From Phoronis australis (Eukaryota; Phoronida; Phoronidae), in NCBI GenBank assembly GCA_002633005.1, contig NMRA01000117.1, positions 729,894 through 793,893 on the forward strand: 64,000 bases of DNA, given 5' to 3'. The stretch's first letter is position 1. Every line of letters starts with the position of its first letter. Below the pieces are notes generated by a model. That model searched no databases, had not been told where the DNA came from, and saw nothing but the letters and a program-made list of their open reading frames with translations. Below, piece by piece: positions 12,591 to 23,047 of this stretch. Both the position numbers and the translations under genes were made by a program.

Positions 12591-14266
12591 GAACAGGATT
12601 AAGATTCCACCTGACAAATTTTTATCTTCTAGTCAGTCTATCACATCTGTTCAGGGAGCGTTAACATTGAAAAACAGCTTGGATGAAAATTACAAAATAT
12701 GAAAGTGAAATTTCTGAATGATTTAGATGTGGCCTGAACCACAAAGGGAATTACCGTTTTTTTTCAATTTTTTGTTTCCAGATGTTGTATAAGGTATGAA
12801 CATGTCACATGGAAATGTGTACACTTTTTGCAACTCCAGTGAAGTGGTCTTTTTAAAAGACATAAAATGTTTTACACAGCATGTTAAGCAAAGGACCCTC
12901 TTTCACAGTAACAACAAGTAATTTTAACTACACCCATGTAAACTAGGATTCATCCAGGCCTACCAATATAGTCAAATTACGAGTGATTCAGCCGGACACA
13001 CCAAACAAAACTAGGTTGCCAGAAGATGAGGGGAACACAATTCACTGCCTGTGGACGTCTATAAAGGTTTAATAGGCGATAGGCCTGTAATGGGTATGCT
13101 CAACCAACTTGCCTTTTGATTGACAGAATGAAGCATACTAAACAATATGTATGGTAACAATTACCCATGAATGATTTAGACTGGACATGAAAACAGTGCC
13201 AAAATTGCAATTATCTCCTTTTCATTTGTCTTAAATACGCAAATTATGGGTCATCCAACCAAAAAAGTCAATACGAGGCCAAGTAAATTACACTGGTAAT
13301 AGGATTGAATCTAACTTAACTGCAATAGTAAAGGACCAAAGAACATCTCAAAAAGGCAACATTCATTGGCAATAAGGCTGAACTTGGTTTTCAGTAAATT
13401 TTCACTCAAACTTTAGTTCAGGCTCTGGAGCTATCTACCGGTTGGTAAAATGCAAGCAATGGCTATGGGACTAGTATTACAAAGCTAGGTAGATAATCAC
13501 CTGGGAACACAACAGTGATCTTTCAAGGAAAATGATTGAGTAGCAATCCTGGGTCTTCCTGCTTTTTCGCCAACAGAGGATTCCATCACTTTCCACAGAA
13601 AGGGACACTTGTGTTGAGGTTCTATGAAGTATGTCCGGCTGAGTCATTAATAACTTGACTATATGGGTGATTTTAACTATCAACACATTTTCATATTTTA
13701 TGCAGTCATAATAATGTCAGTTTTGAAATTGCGTGTATGACTTTCAATGTCCTGATATTCCTTCTGTATGTTCTAAGACACGAGTGTAGTTTTTTGTCTC
13801 CTGGTACTTGCTCAAAGCTCATAAGAGATACATTGCCTATAGTTTTGTGGACATTGAAACAAAACTTATTTTGGCTTACATCACAGACACCACCATTCCC
13901 GACAAGTAGCCACTGACAAAGTAATGAAAAGCTTATTACACATTAATTAAACTGTTCATCAACAAATTACAAGGACCACATCCAGGCATTTGTTCTTAGT
14001 TATTAAACCAAATCATAGTTTACTAAACATGCGAATAATAATAAAAATATAACCCTTTCAGTATAGAGAGAACAACAATGAATGAAACTCACAAGACTAC
14101 AAGAATGTACAAACGTGAATTTCTAATATACATATTATACAGCCTGTAGCTATGGAAACTTGTTTGACACACAGAAAATTCCACATTAATTAAAATTCTG
14201 GCTCTAAACAGAAGCAGGTTTTATAAACATAGCTAGATACAGCTACTTAACAGTATGACATTAAAT

Positions 14267-14508
14267 TTAGTTTGGTGGTGGAGGTGGAGGCCTTGATCCC
14301 AGTATATTAACAATGACATCAAACTGGGATGGTGGCGGTGGAGGCGGAGCTACACCGAAGCTTGATGGTGGTGGAGGAGGTGGAGCCACAGGATTGGGCG
14401 GAGGGGGGGCATGGTGTTGTTGCCATGGTGGCAGGCTGCTTGGTGGCGGAGGCGGAGCTATCTGCCAAGGAGGCGGAATACTGCTTGGCAGGGACGTTGG
14501 TGGTGGCT
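14267..14508 (-). pseudogene. SF1 last exon, copy B
   Basis: Proline-rich tail ending in PPPPPPN-stop, with PPWQ-type motifs, preceded by a polypyrimidine acceptor. Its translation matches the copy A exon. It is disconnected from the SF1 5' exons because copy B breaks off inside the zinc-knuckle exon. Confidence 0.7.
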
Positions 14509-14722
14509 CTGAAAAAAAAAGAGTGCAGGTGGTAAATAATAACACCTAAGCAATAACAGAATACAAACTCAATAATACAGCTTTTATGAAGTGTCTAAGA
14601 ACACTACACTTGCATTGAAGTGAAAACAACCCTTGGAATATATTGCCAGACTGTAATAACAAAACCTGGCAAATGTGTGTTTGTGTGCGCGTGCATGCGT
14701 GTGTATTCAGAATTACCCGTCT

Positions 14723-14726
14723 TTAA
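14723..14726. mobile_element. TTAA target-site duplication, left
   Basis: TTAA directly before the element, matched by TTAA at 16420-16423. The empty site in copy A has one TTAA within CTTTAAAC. Because the context is TTTAAA on both sides, a 6-bp TTTAAA duplication fits equally well. Confidence 0.85.
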
Positions 14727-14883
14727 AGGCGAAGGCAACCTTTTTCCATGTCATTTTGAGCTAAAATAAGGTTGGTTGGTTATCCTAGACATATTTTCCA
14801 CTTAATTACAGCTTTTCATAATTTTATTAATTACTTGTCCGCTACTGCGGAAGTGACGTTTTAGGAGGCAAGCATTTCGCGCC
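14727..14883 (+). repeat. Left terminal inverted repeat
   Basis: 157 bp pairing with 16263-16419. The inner part holds GGAAGTGACGTTTTAGGAGG, with a CRE-like TGACG, and could act as promoter for the ORF that starts 108 bp further in. Confidence 0.9.
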
Positions 14884-14991
14884 AATTTCTTTTCATATAG
14901 TCTGACTGTGAGAGCTGCTGAGTCAGTCATTGTTCTACCTCGGTTGTGTTAAGTTCCGTCGTCGTTTGCTTTCATTTACTAGTCAGTCAAT

Positions 14992-15999
14992 ATGCCACAC
15001 TGTTGCTGCGTACCGGAATGTACTAATTATCGGCTCACGCGCGCTTTGGGAGTACCTTTGCATCGCTTTCCGATGGATGACACACTTCGCCGTACTTGGC
15101 TCGCTCGTGTGAAGAACGCAGCGTTACCCGTCCACGCAACGTACAAAGCAGTGGAGAATTACCGTGTGTGTGGCAAGCACTTTCTGCCGTCCGATTACGA
15201 AAGGGATTTGTACGCTGAACTGATGAAGGTCCCCGCGAAACAACGCTTGAAGAAGGATGCCATTCCGTCTGTGTTGATTCCCGGCAGTGCCCCGTCGCCA
15301 CCCCCGAGAAGTGCGTTTTTGAAGCGAGAAGCCTCGCGAGCTGTGGCCAGTACAGTGACTGGAGCCAGTGGAGGCACTTCATCTACTGTCACCCGTGCCT
15401 CCGAACGTACCCCAGAGCGTGCAATTCCTGGAACCAGTAGTGATTCGCCCTGTGCTGTTTTCTCCAGCCCAGAGCCTCTAAGCAGCCCTGCAGCGATATT
15501 GAGTAGTGGGAGTGATTACAGGCCCAGTTCGACACCCAGTGAAGAGGACAGTTCGTCGTCCAGTGAACAGATCGGTGAGCCAAACTTTGATAAGTTTATT
15601 GTGGACTTGTCTAAAGTGTTGGAGCTATTTAGAAGGTGCCAGGTGTGTGGCGAGGGAGTCACACGACACGATGTAAGCAGTTTGGGTGCTCAGGTCACCA
15701 TCCAGTGGGAGTGTGTCGCGGGACACTCTGGCAAGTGGGACAGTTGTTCCTCTGTCCGTGGTATGCCGGAGGTCCACTTAACCATGTCCAGTAGTGGCTT
15801 GGCCTCGTCGAACTCTGAACAGCACAAGCATTCCATTGAGGTAGGCATAACAACGCACACAGTGCATTTGCACCAAGATGTGTCACTACGTCTGTCCTCA
15901 GTAGCTGCCTCGTTTCTCTCAACAGCTGCCTGTGCCTGTGCGTACTCTGCCTCGTTATACTCGGGCTCAAACATGTACCCACCCACTGAATGTCCGTGA
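14992..15999 (+). CDS. THAP-domain transposase N-terminal half (335-aa ORF)
   Basis: Residues 1 to about 95 form a THAP zinc finger. The Cys pair is in MPHCCCVPECTN, the core Trp in RRTWLARV, the C-x2-H in VCGKHF, and an AVPTxF-like box reads DAIPSVL. THAP domains bind specific DNA. A Ser/Pro-rich linker (about 100-200) follows. Next comes a paired-cysteine segment, CQVCGEGV...WECVAGHSGKWDSC, then GMPEVHLTMSSS, which resembles the start of the core region of invertebrate THAP transposases. From about residue 268 the frame reads antisense through the - strand ORF, so the true transposase homology ends there and the catalytic part is missing. The ATG chosen gives the canonical MPxxC start of THAP proteins. 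Confidence 0.75.
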   Translation: MPHCCCVPECTNYRLTRALGVPLHRFPMDDTLRRTWLARVKNAALPVHATYKAVENYRVCGKHFLPSDYERDLYAELMKVPAKQRLKKDAIPSVLIPGSAPSPPPRSAFLKREASRAVASTVTGASGGTSSTVTRASERTPERAIPGTSSDSPCAVFSSPEPLSSPAAILSSGSDYRPSSTPSEEDSSSSSEQIGEPNFDKFIVDLSKVLELFRRCQVCGEGVTRHDVSSLGAQVTIQWECVAGHSGKWDSCSSVRGMPEVHLTMSSSGLASSNSEQHKHSIEVGITTHTVHLHQDVSLRLSSVAASFLSTAACACAYSASLYSGSNMYPPTECP

Positions 16000-16103
16000 A
16001 AAAATTCCTCGTCACCACTGCTGTGAACAAGGTCTCCGTCACTCACACTACTGTCACTGTGATACGGGTCACCGACTCCAGCCATTTTCAGCTTACAACA
16101 CAC
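15690..16103 (-). CDS. P2X7 ballast-domain-like cysteine-rich protein, fragment
   Basis: A 137-aa ORF convergent with the THAP gene. An acidic Ser/Asp-rich start (the second Met, MAGVGDPYHSDSS, may be the true start) is followed by YMFEPEYNEAEY and, at residues 77-95, WCKCTVCVVMPTSMECLCC. The FEP-Y-E-E and WCxC-x2-C...C-x-CC patterns are those of the zinc-binding cytoplasmic 'ballast' domain at the C-terminus of vertebrate P2X7 receptors, which also occurs in many stand-alone invertebrate proteins. Similarity ends near residue 101, at the point where the antisense transposase similarity begins, so the C-terminal half is missing. No transmembrane segment is present and it is not a receptor. 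Confidence 0.65.
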   Translation of the reverse strand: MCCKLKMAGVGDPYHSDSSVSDGDLVHSSGDEEFFHGHSVGGYMFEPEYNEAEYAQAQAAVERNEAATEDRRSDTSWCKCTVCVVMPTSMECLCCSEFDEAKPLLDMVKWTSGIPRTEEQLSHLPECPATHSHWMVT

Positions 16104-16262
16104 TAAACAATCCCTAAATCCAACGTAGTTGAGTTCTCTACTAACCTATCTTGCCGCAGAATACTCGCCGATGGAAAGTGGTGGCGACAATTGTTGAAAA
16201 ACAGCACAAAACAAAAGTAGAATAGAACAGATTCGCACGGTAAAGTCAACGCAAAACCAAGT

Positions 16263-16419
16263 GGCGGGAAACGCTTGCCTCCTAAAACGTCACTTCCGGA
16301 GTAGCGGACGAGTAATTAATAAAATTACGAAAAGCTGTAATTAAGTGGAAAATATGTCTAGGATAACCAACCCACCTTATTTTGGCTCAAAATGACATGG
16401 AAAAAGGTTGCCTTCGCCT
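16263..16419 (-). repeat. Right terminal inverted repeat
   Basis: The inverted partner of 14727-14883, likely promoter side for the - strand ORF, which starts 160 bp inward. Confidence 0.9.
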
Positions 16420-16423
16420 TTAA
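16420..16423. mobile_element. TTAA target-site duplication, right
   Basis: It directly follows the inverted repeat end CCTTCGCCT and continues into ACATTTGTTAGTTGCAG, identical to the unfilled sequence in copy A. Confidence 0.85.
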
Positions 16424-16512
16424 ACATTTGTTAGTTGCAGAGAACACCTTAATCAACAAAGGCATTTACTGTAACACTTCAGCAACATTTGACAAATAAA
16501 CCAATCACTTAC

Positions 16513-16593
16513 GTTGCCATGGAAACTGCTGTGACGACTGAGACGAGGGAGGTGGAGGAGGTGGTGCTGACAACAGTGATCGGGGTGGAACAC
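16513..16593 (-). pseudogene. SF1 penultimate exon, copy B
   Basis: 81 bp encoding [18 protein letters not shown] then a PWQ motif. It has intact splice sites and is the same as 23647-23727. Confidence 0.7.
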
Positions 16594-16817
16594 CTGAAAT
16601 GAAACAATTTTCAGTTGGCAACAAAACAATGCGACAATAACGTGACTACTATATCTTAGAATCACTGGGACCCAAACTGCCATACTTCAAAGCTATCACT
16701 TCTTACAGCAACTTAAATTGGCTGTAAACCTGCCACTACTTCATAATTTAGACCACTGTAATTGGTTTCAAATTGTTCCTCAGCCAATTTCAACATAATT
16801 TCAGGGTTTTGAAAGAA

Positions 16818-17172
16818 CTGACAGTTTGTTAATATTGCTCGAGACTAGGCTCTACATGGTGACTAGTCACAGCGTGTCATTTCATGCACAGAGCAAAGTC
16901 TACAGAACTGACAGTTTGTTAATATTGCTCGAGACACGGCTCTACAAGTTGACTAGTCAGTGTGTCATTTCATGCACAAAGCACTGTCTCCAGAATTGAC
17001 AGTTTGTTAATATTGCTAGAGACACGGCTCTACAAGTTGACTAGTCACAGTGTGTCATTTCACGCACAAAGCACTGTCTCCAGAATTGACAGTTTGTTAA
17101 TATTGCTCGAGACTAAGCTCTACAAGATTACTAGTCATAGTGTGTCATTTCATGCACAAAGCACTGTCTCCA
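16818..17172. repeat. About 90-bp minisatellite, four copies
   Basis: The unit begins ACTGACAGTTTGTTAATATT and contains GACTAGTCACAG and TTTCATGCACA. Four copies here against two at 23961-24133 in copy A. Confidence 0.85.
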
Positions 17173-17684
17173 GGAAAAAAAGAACCAAGAGCATTTTGAA
17201 AACCCAGATATCACTTCCTACCCGCCTCAGTAAAGAACAAGTTGAGACTAATTTTATATCTGTAAGTGTTATGATTCAAAAGTTCGTTACCTATACAGAA
17301 CGTGGGTTTATAGAAGAGCTGAGATTAATTCATGCCTAAAAACTTAGATTTTGATTTTTCTAGGATCCAAACCGTTTTAAATGCAAGTAGACAAAATTAA
17401 ATATGATCTAAACGCAATTAACTGCATTAAATGTAATAAAAACAGACAGACTAAATTCAACATCATCTATACAGTCAGACAACAAACTGTGAACACTAGT
17501 TACCACGTCTCCACAAAACCCTATGCACACGTGCACATTGCATAACTTAATACGATTACAGCTGCCTACAAGCTACATCGCCATCGGTTCACTTGTTCAG
17601 ACAATTACCAGCAATGTGTGAGGAAAATGTCCCAGCCTTTAAGTGGGTAATTATAGTTTTGTGCCAAAAAACATTGTAACTTAC

Positions 17685-17892
17685 CCATACTACCTGAAGA
17701 CTGAGATGTGTTGGGTGGTCCAGAATTGGTTTGCCAAGGAGGCATAACAGGAGGTGGCAACGATGTGGGAGGGATTAGAGGCGGGGGCTGTGATGTGGTG
17801 GGAGGAGTAAAGGATGATGACGTGTTCAATGACAGCAAAGAAGGCGGAGTCTGTTGAGGTGGTGGCTGGTCCCAAAGACTTCTTGGGGGAGG
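17685..17892 (-). pseudogene. SF1 proline-rich exon, copy B
   Basis: Encodes [14 protein letters not shown] through a [10 protein letters not shown] motif. Splice sites are intact and it matches 24662-24869. Confidence 0.7.
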
Positions 17893-18324
17893 CTGGAACA
17901 AAACAAGATATAATTTGGCTGTCATTAAATGTTTTCAGATGCTCCTTATCCTAATCATCACTCCTTTGAGATGGGTAGACCAGTCATATTTTATTTTTGT
18001 TGCATTTTGACTTGGGCCTTACCAGTTGCATTATACTATACAAGTAACAAACAACCAATCTTCACTAGTTACACTCCAATACAAAAATGGCATCACAATA
18101 CAGGCACTTCCTGTAACAGAATCAATAGTAAACAAGAGCAACACGTACACCACAACAGACGACTATTGTTCCAAACATTCCCACTGTAAGCAATGCAAGT
18201 ACACTTAAAATAGCCTGTAAGAGGTGCAAAGTGAACCAGTGATGCTCTCCTCAATAGGAAAACACATGTCACCTCTAATCATTGCCAAAAAGAACATTCT
18301 GTTTCAATATACATCGGAACTCAC

Positions 18325-18510
18325 CAGCGGTGTTGCGTTTGCTTGGGTGAGAGGAGGGGGATGACCACGTCCGAAAGCAGGTGGTGGCTGATCATTGAAC
18401 CGTGACTGTCTGAATGGGAGCCTATTTTGTGATGGGGGATTACTGAATCCACTTGACGTCTTGGTTGGAGGTGGAGGGCCTTCACCAAGTTCAGCCATCA
18501 ACGACATGTA
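18325..18510 (-). pseudogene. SF1 exon after zinc knuckle, copy B
   Basis: Encodes [20 protein letters not shown] onward. YxSLMAELG is a hallmark of SF1. It differs from copy A by about one amino acid (PSQ for PTQ). Confidence 0.7.
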
Positions 18511-19011
18511 CTGAAAGAAAGACAAATCATCTATGGAACCAAATACATGACACACAGAAGCCATGAATACAGGCACTTGTCCTTCAGTGATATCTTTCTC
18601 AAAAAACTACTGGTCTTGGACAATGGGACAATAACATGAAAATAGTTGACCCTGGCTGGTGATTCCCGTCTCTAGTAAATCAAGCAAGAGTTAAGCTAGG
18701 AAATAGGCATACAAATTGAAATATGCAGACTGGCTTTGTAATCTGTTGTAACTTATAGTGATCAGAAACTGAAAACAGAAGTTAAAAAAATTTACACAGT
18801 ATATAGGTAGCCATTACGAGGATCGCTAAAGCCTGAGATCGCAACCACCAAACTATTTCCCAGACTCAACTAGAAAACCGACCAATCGCATAACACATTT
18901 TGACAGAATTTCCAACTTCAAGTGATGGGATTGGACAATTTTCGAGTTGAACTTAAGAAAAGTTTGGTGGACGTGAGCCCAGAGGAAAACTGGGCGAGTG
19001 CTGCTTCTCAC

Positions 19012-19051
19012 TTCACTATCCATCTTGGCCTTGTCAACTGTTGAGGCAGGC
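19012..19051 (-). pseudogene. Truncated SF1 zinc-knuckle exon, copy B
   Basis: Only the last 40 bp of the exon ([11 protein letters not shown] side) with its donor remain. The sequence then hits an N and continues as transposon sequence, so the exon has no acceptor and no zinc knuckle. Confidence 0.8.
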
Positions 19052-19052
19052 N

Positions 19053-19338
19053 TATCGGCTCACGCGCGCTTTGGGAGTACCTTTGCATCGCTTTCCGATG
19101 GATGACACACTTCGCCGTACTTGGCTCGCTCGTGTGAAGAACGCAGCGTTACCCGCAGCAGTGGAGAATTACCGTGTGTGTGGCAAGCACTTTCTGCCCT
19201 CCAGTTACAAAAGGGATTTGTATGCTGAACTGATGAAGGTCCCAGCGAAACAACGCCTGAAGAAGGATGCCATTCCGTCTGTGTTGATTCCCGGCAGTGC
19301 CCCGTCGCCACCCCCGAGAAGTGCGTTTTTGAAGTGAG
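19053..19338 (+). pseudogene. THAP-domain fragment, broken
   Basis: Starts inside the THAP domain (the first Cys pair is lost at the N) and keeps VCGKHF and DAIPSVL. It has a six-residue internal deletion and stops at TGA after SAFLK. Confidence 0.7.
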
Positions 19339-19694
19339 AAGCCTCACTCGCGAGCTGTGGCCAGTACAGTGACTGGAGCCAGTGGAGGCACTTCATCTAC
19401 TGTCACTCGGGCCTCCGAACGTACCCCCAGAGCGTGCAATTCCTGGAACTCGTAGTGATTCGCCCTGTGCTGTTTTCTCCAGCCCAGAGCCTTTAAGCAG
19501 CCCTGCAGTGATATTGAGTAATGGGAGTGATTACAGGCCCAGTTCGACACCCACTGAAGAGGACAGTTTGTCGTTCAGTGAACAGATCGGTGAGCCAAAC
19601 TTTGATAAGTTTATTGTGGACTTGTCTATTTAGAACTGAGGTGCCAGGTGTGTGGCGAAGGAGTCACACGACACGACATAAGCAGTTTGGGTGC

Positions 19695-20108
19695 TCACGT
19701 CACCATCCAGTGGGAGTGTGTCGCGGGACACTCTGGCAAGTGGGACAGTTGTTCCTCTGTCCGTGGTATGCCGGAGGTCCACTTAACCATGTCCAGTAGT
19801 GGCTTGGCCTCGTCGAACTCTGAACAGCACAAGCATTCCATTGAGGTAGGCATAATAACACACACAGTGCATTTGCACCAAGATGTGTCACCACGTCTGT
19901 CCTCAGTAGCCGCCTCGCTTCTCTCAACAGCTGCCTGTGCCTGTGCGTACTCTGCCTCGTTATACTCGGGCTCAAACACGTACCCACCCACTGAATGTCC
20001 GTGAAAAAATTCCTCGTCACCACTGCTGTGAACAAGGTCTCCGTTACTCACACTACTGTCACTGTGATACGGGTCACCGACTCCAACCATTTTCAGCTTA
20101 CAACACAC
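19695..20108 (-). CDS. P2X7 ballast-like ORF, second copy
   Basis: A 137-aa ORF, same length as 15690-16103, with about seven substitutions (for example YVFEPEY for YMFEPEY) and all cysteines of WCKCTVC...ECLCC kept. It is open although the opposing THAP frame is broken. It remains a fragment, because the C-terminal part of the domain is missing. Confidence 0.55.
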   Translation of the reverse strand: MCCKLKMVGVGDPYHSDSSVSNGDLVHSSGDEEFFHGHSVGGYVFEPEYNEAEYAQAQAAVERSEAATEDRRGDTSWCKCTVCVIMPTSMECLCCSEFDEAKPLLDMVKWTSGIPRTEEQLSHLPECPATHSHWMVT

Positions 20109-21341
20109 TGAACAATCCCTAAATCCAACGTAGTTGAGTTCTCTATTAACCTATCTTGCCGCAGAATACTCGCCGATGGAAAGTGGTGGCAACAATTGTT
20201 GAAAAACAGCACAAAACAAAAGTANTTGAAAATGTTGATTCCACCGCACGCCGTTCCCACACCTAGGTATAACCGGTTGATGAATAAATAGCGCTGATGT
20301 CAAATACAGTATCGTGCATAGATATGGTCTCATGCATTAGTGACGAGAGGAGCCGGGGGGCTCCGGGACCCGTGCCAGTCAAGATGCGCGCCGGCGGAGA
20401 ATTTGTCTAAGGGTTTCGGCTTCAGTTGGACAAAGATAAGCCTCCAGATTCAGAACTAGAAGTCACATGAACTCTTCTCATTTGTGACGCTAATCAAGTT
20501 TCTTGCTAGCAACAATGATACATAAATCGAGACAAAATTATTCCATTGATAAACGACTTCTACATCTCACATTCCGTCATTTATGGTCAAATTTCAACAG
20601 TCTACGATGATTTTTTTGGCATAATTGATTAAAAATTAGGCGCATTTAGGATGACTGATTTACAAGGATTATAATCAATCATTATTTCCACAACATTCGG
20701 TGTAACTCTTGGCAGTGTTGGGGAGACGGAATGTGGAGTGGAAGACCCGTTTTCAGAACAGCCATTTTCCAGCTCTGGAAAAATATATTGATAGCGATTT
20801 TAATCAATGCCGTACCAACGAAGGAATAGGTACATGTTCAGTTTAAAAATGATTTCATACTATTCACATAATAATAATAAGATTCTGCAAGGGATTAAGG
20901 TGGTACAGCAGCGGAGGATGGACGCTGGACCAACCACACTAAGACAGAGAAGACGGCAATATGCAAAACATGTCCATGTCGGCGCATAAAAAGGGACGTG
21001 TGAACGCGAGACAAACGAGGAAAAATAGGTAGATCGAGGTAAAATGAAGACCAACAAAGGCAAAACAAAAATCCATGTACTTCGCGTCTAAAAACGTAAG
21101 AGGAGTGTACCACGTAATAATGTACTCAAGATAGTATTCGGCTCAGTTTGGGCACATACATACATTTAGTTTACTACGAACAGCACTGCTACATTTCACT
21201 AATTTTGCAAGGTTTTAGCCCGCTGTGATACAGCTGCGTAAACTAGACTACTGGCAGAGAAGATGGCAATATGCACCCACACATGTTGCGGTCTATGTGC
21301 ATGAAAAGATAAAGAACAACTATTGTAATTCTAATAGCATA

Positions 21342-21347
21342 TTTATT
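21342..21347 (-). terminator. Candidate poly(A) signal of SF1
   Basis: AATAAA on the minus strand, about 1.7 kb past the SF1 stop at 23048. It is conserved in copy B. Motif only. Confidence 0.3.
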
Positions 21348-23047
21348 GAACAGGATTAAGATTCCACCTGACAAATTTTAATCTTCTAGTCAGTCTATCA
21401 CATCTGTTCAGGGAGCGTTAACATTGAAAAACAGCTTGGATGAAAATTACAAAATATGAAAGTGAAATTTCTGAATGATTTAGGTGTGGCCTAAACCACA
21501 AAGTGGTACGGAATTACCGGTTTTTTTTTCCAATTTTTTTGTTTCCAGATGTTGTATAAGGTATAAACATGTCACATGGAAATGTGTACACTTTTTGCAA
21601 CTCCAGTGAAGTGGTCTTACACAGCATGTTAAGCAAAGGACCCTCTTTCACAGTAAGAACAGTTAATTTTAACTACACCCATGTAAACTAGGATTCATCC
21701 AGGCCTACGAATATAGTCAAATTACGAGTGATTGAGCCAGACACACCAAACAAAACTACGTTGTCAGAAGATGAGGGTAACACAATTCACTGCCTGTGGA
21801 CATCTATAAAGGTTTAATAGGCGATGGGCCTGTAATGGGTATGCTCAACCGACTTGCCTTTTGATTGACGGAATGAAGCATACTAAACAATATGTATGGT
21901 AACAATTACCCATGAATGATTTAGACTGGACATGAAAACAGTGCCAAAATTGCAATTATCTCCTTTTCATTTGTCTTAAATACGCAAATTATGGGTCATA
22001 CAACCAAAAAAGTCAATACGTGGCCAAGTAAATTACACTGGTAATACGATTGAATCTAACGTAACTGCAATAGTAAAGGACCAAAGAACATCTCAAAAAG
22101 GCAACATTCATTGGCACTTGTTAATGTCTCTGGTTTTCAGTAAATTTTCACTCAGACTTTAGTTCAGGCTCTGGAGCTAGCTACCGGTAAAATGCAAGCA
22201 ATGGCTATGGGCCTAGTATTACAAAGCTAGGTTGATAATCACCTGGGAACACAACAGTAATCTTTCAAGGAAAATGATTGAGCAGCAATCCTGGGTCTTC
22301 CTGCTTTTTCGCCAACAGAGGGAGCATTCCATCACTTTCCACAGAAAGGGACAGTTGTGTTCCCAGTAACATGAAGTTCTATGAAGTATGTCCGGCTGAG
22401 TCATTAATAACTTGTCTATATAGGTGATTTTAACTATCAACACATTTTCATATTTCATGCAGTCATGATATTGTCAGTTTTGAAATTGCATGTATGACTT
22501 TCAATGTCCTGATCTTCCTTCTGTATGTTCTAAGACTCCCCTGTAGTTTTTATGTCTCCCGGTACTTGCTCAAAGCTCATAAGAGATACATTGCCTATAG
22601 TTTTGTGGACATTGAAACAAAACTTATCTTGGCTTACATCACAGACACCACCATTCCCGGCAAGCAGCCACTAACAAAGTAATGAAAAGCTAATTACACG
22701 TTAATTAAACTGTTCATCAACAAATTACAAGGACCACATCCCGGCATTTGTTCTTAATTATTAAACTTCAAATCATAATTTACTCCCAAGTTAATGGAAA
22801 ACAAACATGCGAATAATAATAAAAATATAACCCTTTCAGTATAGACAGAACAACAATGAATGAAACTCACAAGACTACAAGAATGTACAAACATGAATTT
22901 CTAATATACATATTATACAGCCTGTAGCTATGGAAACTTGTTTGACACACAGAAAATTCCACATTAATTAAAATAATTCTGGCTCTGAACAGAAGCAGGT
23001 TTCATAAACATAGCTAGAAACAGCTACTTAACAGTATGACATTAAAT

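Larger units (their letters stand above)
14727..16419. mobile_element. Kolobok-like DNA transposon, 1693 bp
   Basis: The ends are inverted repeats 157 bp long (14727-14883 and 16263-16419), starting AGGCGAAGGCAACC, with only about eight to ten mismatches between arms. The target duplication is TTAA. Inside lie a + strand THAP ORF and a convergent - strand cysteine-rich ORF. A TTAA target plus a THAP transposase is the known signature of the Kolobok superfamily; P elements also carry THAP but make 8-bp duplications, and piggyBac uses TTAA but lacks THAP. The transposase is incomplete, so this copy is non-autonomous. The superfamily assignment is inference; the structure is read directly. Confidence 0.85.
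11469..19051 (-). repeat. SF1 3'-region copy B
   Basis: This segment matches 20226-26027 nearly base for base. It contains duplicates of the last four coding exons of SF1 and a truncated piece of the zinc-knuckle exon, and then stops at a single N (19052). The main differences are the transposon at 14727-16419, a different copy number of a 90-bp minisatellite (four here, two in copy A) and a microsatellite expansion in copy A. The encoded peptides are almost identical. It is either a very recent tandem duplication or two haplotypes placed in series by the assembler. The Ns at the joins favour the second. Confidence 0.85.
19053..20224. mobile_element. Broken second copy of the THAP element
   Basis: It matches about 15027-16224 of the intact element and is bounded by single Ns on both sides, so both terminal repeats are absent. 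The THAP frame has an 18-bp in-frame deletion after the core Trp region, a stop at 19336-19338, and further indels, including loss of about 18 bp near 19627. The + strand gene is dead. The internal join between transposase and cysteine-rich ORF is in the same place as in the intact element. Confidence 0.8.

Noticed and set aside
14313-14549. Glycine-rich + strand ORFs (also 23094-23330)
   Set aside because: They are antisense to the proline-rich last exon of SF1.
15690-16103. A P2X7 purinergic receptor gene
   Set aside because: Only the cytoplasmic cysteine-rich domain pattern is present; there are no transmembrane segments or ATP-binding ectodomain, and the ORF lies inside transposon ends.
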